From positions 1-6,768 of the forward strand of contig CAIYXG010000559.1 of the NCBI GenBank assembly GCA_903930035.1: a stretch of 6,768 bases of DNA. Reading direction: 5' to 3'. Below, piece by piece: positions 5,562 through 6,768 of the stretch. Numbering within the stretch: the stretch's first letter is position 1; each line of letters starts with the position of its first letter. Both the position numbers and the translations under genes were made by a program. Source of the DNA: an uncultured Actinomycetes bacterium (GTDB taxonomy: Bacteria; Actinomycetota; Acidimicrobiia; Acidimicrobiales; Microtrichaceae). The notes beneath the pieces are model-generated. The model saw nothing but the letters and a program-made list of their open reading frames with translations. It was not told where the DNA came from and ran no database searches.

Positions 5562-6014
5562 TCAGCGGGCCAGCCACAGGTACCCGAGCAGCACCGTGTT
5601 CCACAGCACGATCGCCGAGTAGATGCCCACCACCGCCGCAGAGAGCCGTTCCCCGCGCCGGGAGTGGACCGGGGTGAAGAGCAGCACCGCCGTCGCGGCT
5701 GCCGGGACCAGCGCCTTGACGGCCCAGGGGGCGGCGTCGCTGGTCACGAGGCCCTGCATGATCGGGTTGGACTCGACCCCGCCACGGGCCAGGACGAGCT
5801 TGGTCAGCAGGAGGTCGAACAGGTTGAGCGCCACCATGGCGAAGCCGATGGTCAGGCGGACCTGCGTGCGACGGTCGGCCAGCGGCGCGAACGGCAGGGC
5901 CACGAGCGGGGTCTGGCCGAGCCGGTCGGTCGACGGTCGCGGACGGCGGGAGCGGGGCACGTGGTCAGGGTGCCACCCGGCCGCCTCCCGTGTCGACCCA
6001 CCGGGAGGATCCAC
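5562..6014 (-). CDS. Small three-helix membrane protein, DUF5658-like
   Basis: The 150-residue reading frame encodes a small integral membrane protein. Three hydrophobic segments lie at about residues 54-76, 96-114 and 124-147. The first helix contains N64, D67 and T71 (NLFDLLLTKL). The following loop has G78, G79, E81, N83 and P84 (GGVESNP), and a conserved-looking Lys100 opens the second helix. This N..D...T then GG.E.NP then K pattern is what I recall of DUF5658, a family without assigned function. The start is uncertain. GTG at 6014 gives the longest form, 22 bases after the SDR stop, while GTG codons at 5960 and 5903 would still keep the whole membrane core. None has a convincing Shine-Dalgarno, and the first 45 residues are low in family character. 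It shows no link to the catabolic enzymes. Confidence 0.75.
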   Translation of the reverse strand: MDPPGGSTREAAGWHPDHVPRSRRPRPSTDRLGQTPLVALPFAPLADRRTQVRLTIGFAMVALNLFDLLLTKLVLARGGVESNPIMQGLVTSDAAPWAVKALVPAAATAVLLFTPVHSRRGERLSAAVVGIYSAIVLWNTVLLGYLWLAR

Positions 6015-6036
6015 CTAGCGCCGCGGGCCCGACGGC

Positions 6037-6768
6037 TCACCCGGGGGGCGGGCCGCCGAACTGGTCCAGGAGCGGCCCGAGCACGGGGTCCATCTGGCCC
6101 GACGTCAGCACCGACCCGCCGTCGAGGACCACGTTCTGGCCGGTCAGGTACGACGACCTGCGGCCCAGCAGGAACACGACCATGTCGGCCACGTCCTCGG
6201 CGGTCCCGACCCGGCCGAGCGGCGTGCGGTCCTCGATCCCCTGCCGCACGGCGTCGTCGGCCGCCAGCATCTCGTTGAGGGGCGTCCGGACGAACCCGGG
6301 CGAGACGCAGTTGACCCGGATCTCAGGGCCCAGCTCGAGCGCGGCGGCCTGGGTGAGCGCCACGACGGCGGCCTTGGCGGCCGAGTACGGGGCCTCGCCG
6401 CGGGTGGGACGGACGCCGGAGACGCTGGCCACGTTGACCACGGCGCCGCCGCCGGCAGCCCGCAGGAGCGGGGCCGCCGCACGGAGCCCGGCGAAGACCC
6501 CGGACACGTTCACCTGCCAGATCAGGTCGACCTCCCGGTCGGTGTAGGACTCGAACCGCTTCAGGTTGCCGACCCCGGCGTTGTTCACGAGCCCGTAGAG
6601 GCCGCCGAGCACCTCGTCGGCCTGCTGGAGCGCTGCCCCGAGCGCCGCGCTGTCGCCCACGTCGGCGACCAGTGCGTGCCCCCCGACCTCGTCGGCCACG
6701 GCCGCCGCCGTGGCGGCCCGCCGGTCGAGCACCCCCACCCGCGCGCCGGCGGCCGCCAGCTGGCGGCA
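6037..6768 (-). CDS. Short-chain dehydrogenase/reductase (SDR), N-terminus beyond window
   Basis: The visible 243 residues are most of a classical SDR oxidoreductase, a cytosolic NAD(P)-dependent enzyme acting on a hydroxyl or keto group. About 25-30 N-terminal residues with the TGxxxGIG dinucleotide motif lie off the right edge. Residues below are numbered in the fragment. Asp15 follows the second strand (VGVLDRR) and suggests NAD preference. Asp36 (VADVGD), NNAG at 62-65 and Asn87 are present. The catalytic Ser115, Tyr128 and Lys132 (YSAAK) have the standard 13-residue Ser-Tyr spacing. PGFVRTPL near 157-164 and the C-terminal LTGQNVVLDGG are typical. About 26 extra residues rich in Pro and Gly follow the DGG, a longer tail than usual for FabG-like enzymes. 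An internal GTG at 6738 is not the true start because homology continues upstream of it. The substrate is unknown. Confidence 0.93.
   Translation of the reverse strand, partial: CRQLAAAGARVGVLDRRAATAAAVADEVGGHALVADVGDSAALGAALQQADEVLGGLYGLVNNAGVGNLKRFESYTDREVDLIWQVNVSGVFAGLRAAAPLLRAAGGGAVVNVASVSGVRPTRGEAPYSAAKAAVVALTQAAALELGPEIRVNCVSPGFVRTPLNEMLAADDAVRQGIEDRTPLGRVGTAEDVADMVVFLLGRRSSYLTGQNVVLDGGSVLTSGQMDPVLGPLLDQFGGPPPG

Noticed and set aside
4025..5677. Long plus-strand open frame (550 codons)
   Set aside because: Same kind of shadow, lying opposite the amidohydrolase and across a strong hairpin. Composition is biased and no motif is seen.
6736..6738. Internal GTG as the start of the SDR
   Set aside because: The preceding codons (CRQLAAAGAR) are standard SDR sequence before the second strand, so the gene continues past the window edge.

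Overview
The window looks like chromosomal DNA from a very GC-rich actinobacterium. The GC content by eye is around 70% or higher, codon third positions are strongly G/C, GTG is used as a start and Shine-Dalgarno sequences are mostly poor. An environmental lineage such as the Acidimicrobiia would fit, but that placement is inference. Every gene I can support is on the minus strand, so transcription runs from right to left. The coding density is high and there is no gene-free stretch over 300 bases. I see no tRNA, rRNA, CRISPR array, insertion sequence, attachment site or origin.

Layout in the direction of transcription. (1) 6768-6037: a classical short-chain dehydrogenase/reductase (SDR) whose N-terminus lies off the right edge. 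(2) 6014-5562: a small three-helix membrane protein resembling DUF5658. (3) A 121-base gap holding two short stem-loops, a 14-bp dyad matching the KstR-type operator pattern (5484-5497) and a probable start region. (4) 5440-4211: a metal-dependent amidohydrolase (amidohydrolase_2 family). (5) A 127-base gap with a strong stem-loop (4151-4190) and a candidate leaderless promoter (4093-4122). (6) 4083-2623: an NAD(P)-dependent aldehyde dehydrogenase. (7) 2574-1504: a zinc-dependent alcohol dehydrogenase with complete catalytic and structural zinc sites. (8) 1465-509: a cyclase-family (kynurenine formamidase/isatin hydrolase superfamily) metal hydrolase. (9) 450-1: the N-terminal part of an unrelated single-pass membrane protein with a Pro/Gly/Thr-rich linker.

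Genes 4 to 8 read as a small-molecule catabolic cluster. The alcohol dehydrogenase and aldehyde dehydrogenase could act in series (alcohol to aldehyde to acid). The amidohydrolase and cyclase-family protein would supply hydrolysis or decarboxylation of a ring or amide/lactone intermediate. The nearby SDR may take part too, but the membrane-protein gene stands between it and the cluster. The substrate cannot be read from the sequence. The KstR-like operator hints at steroid, terpenoid or other lipid-like substrates.

I do not see a clearly unprecedented system. The points most worth a second look are the operator-like dyad, the leaderless-promoter arrangement of the dehydrogenase genes, and the unusual enzyme combination.
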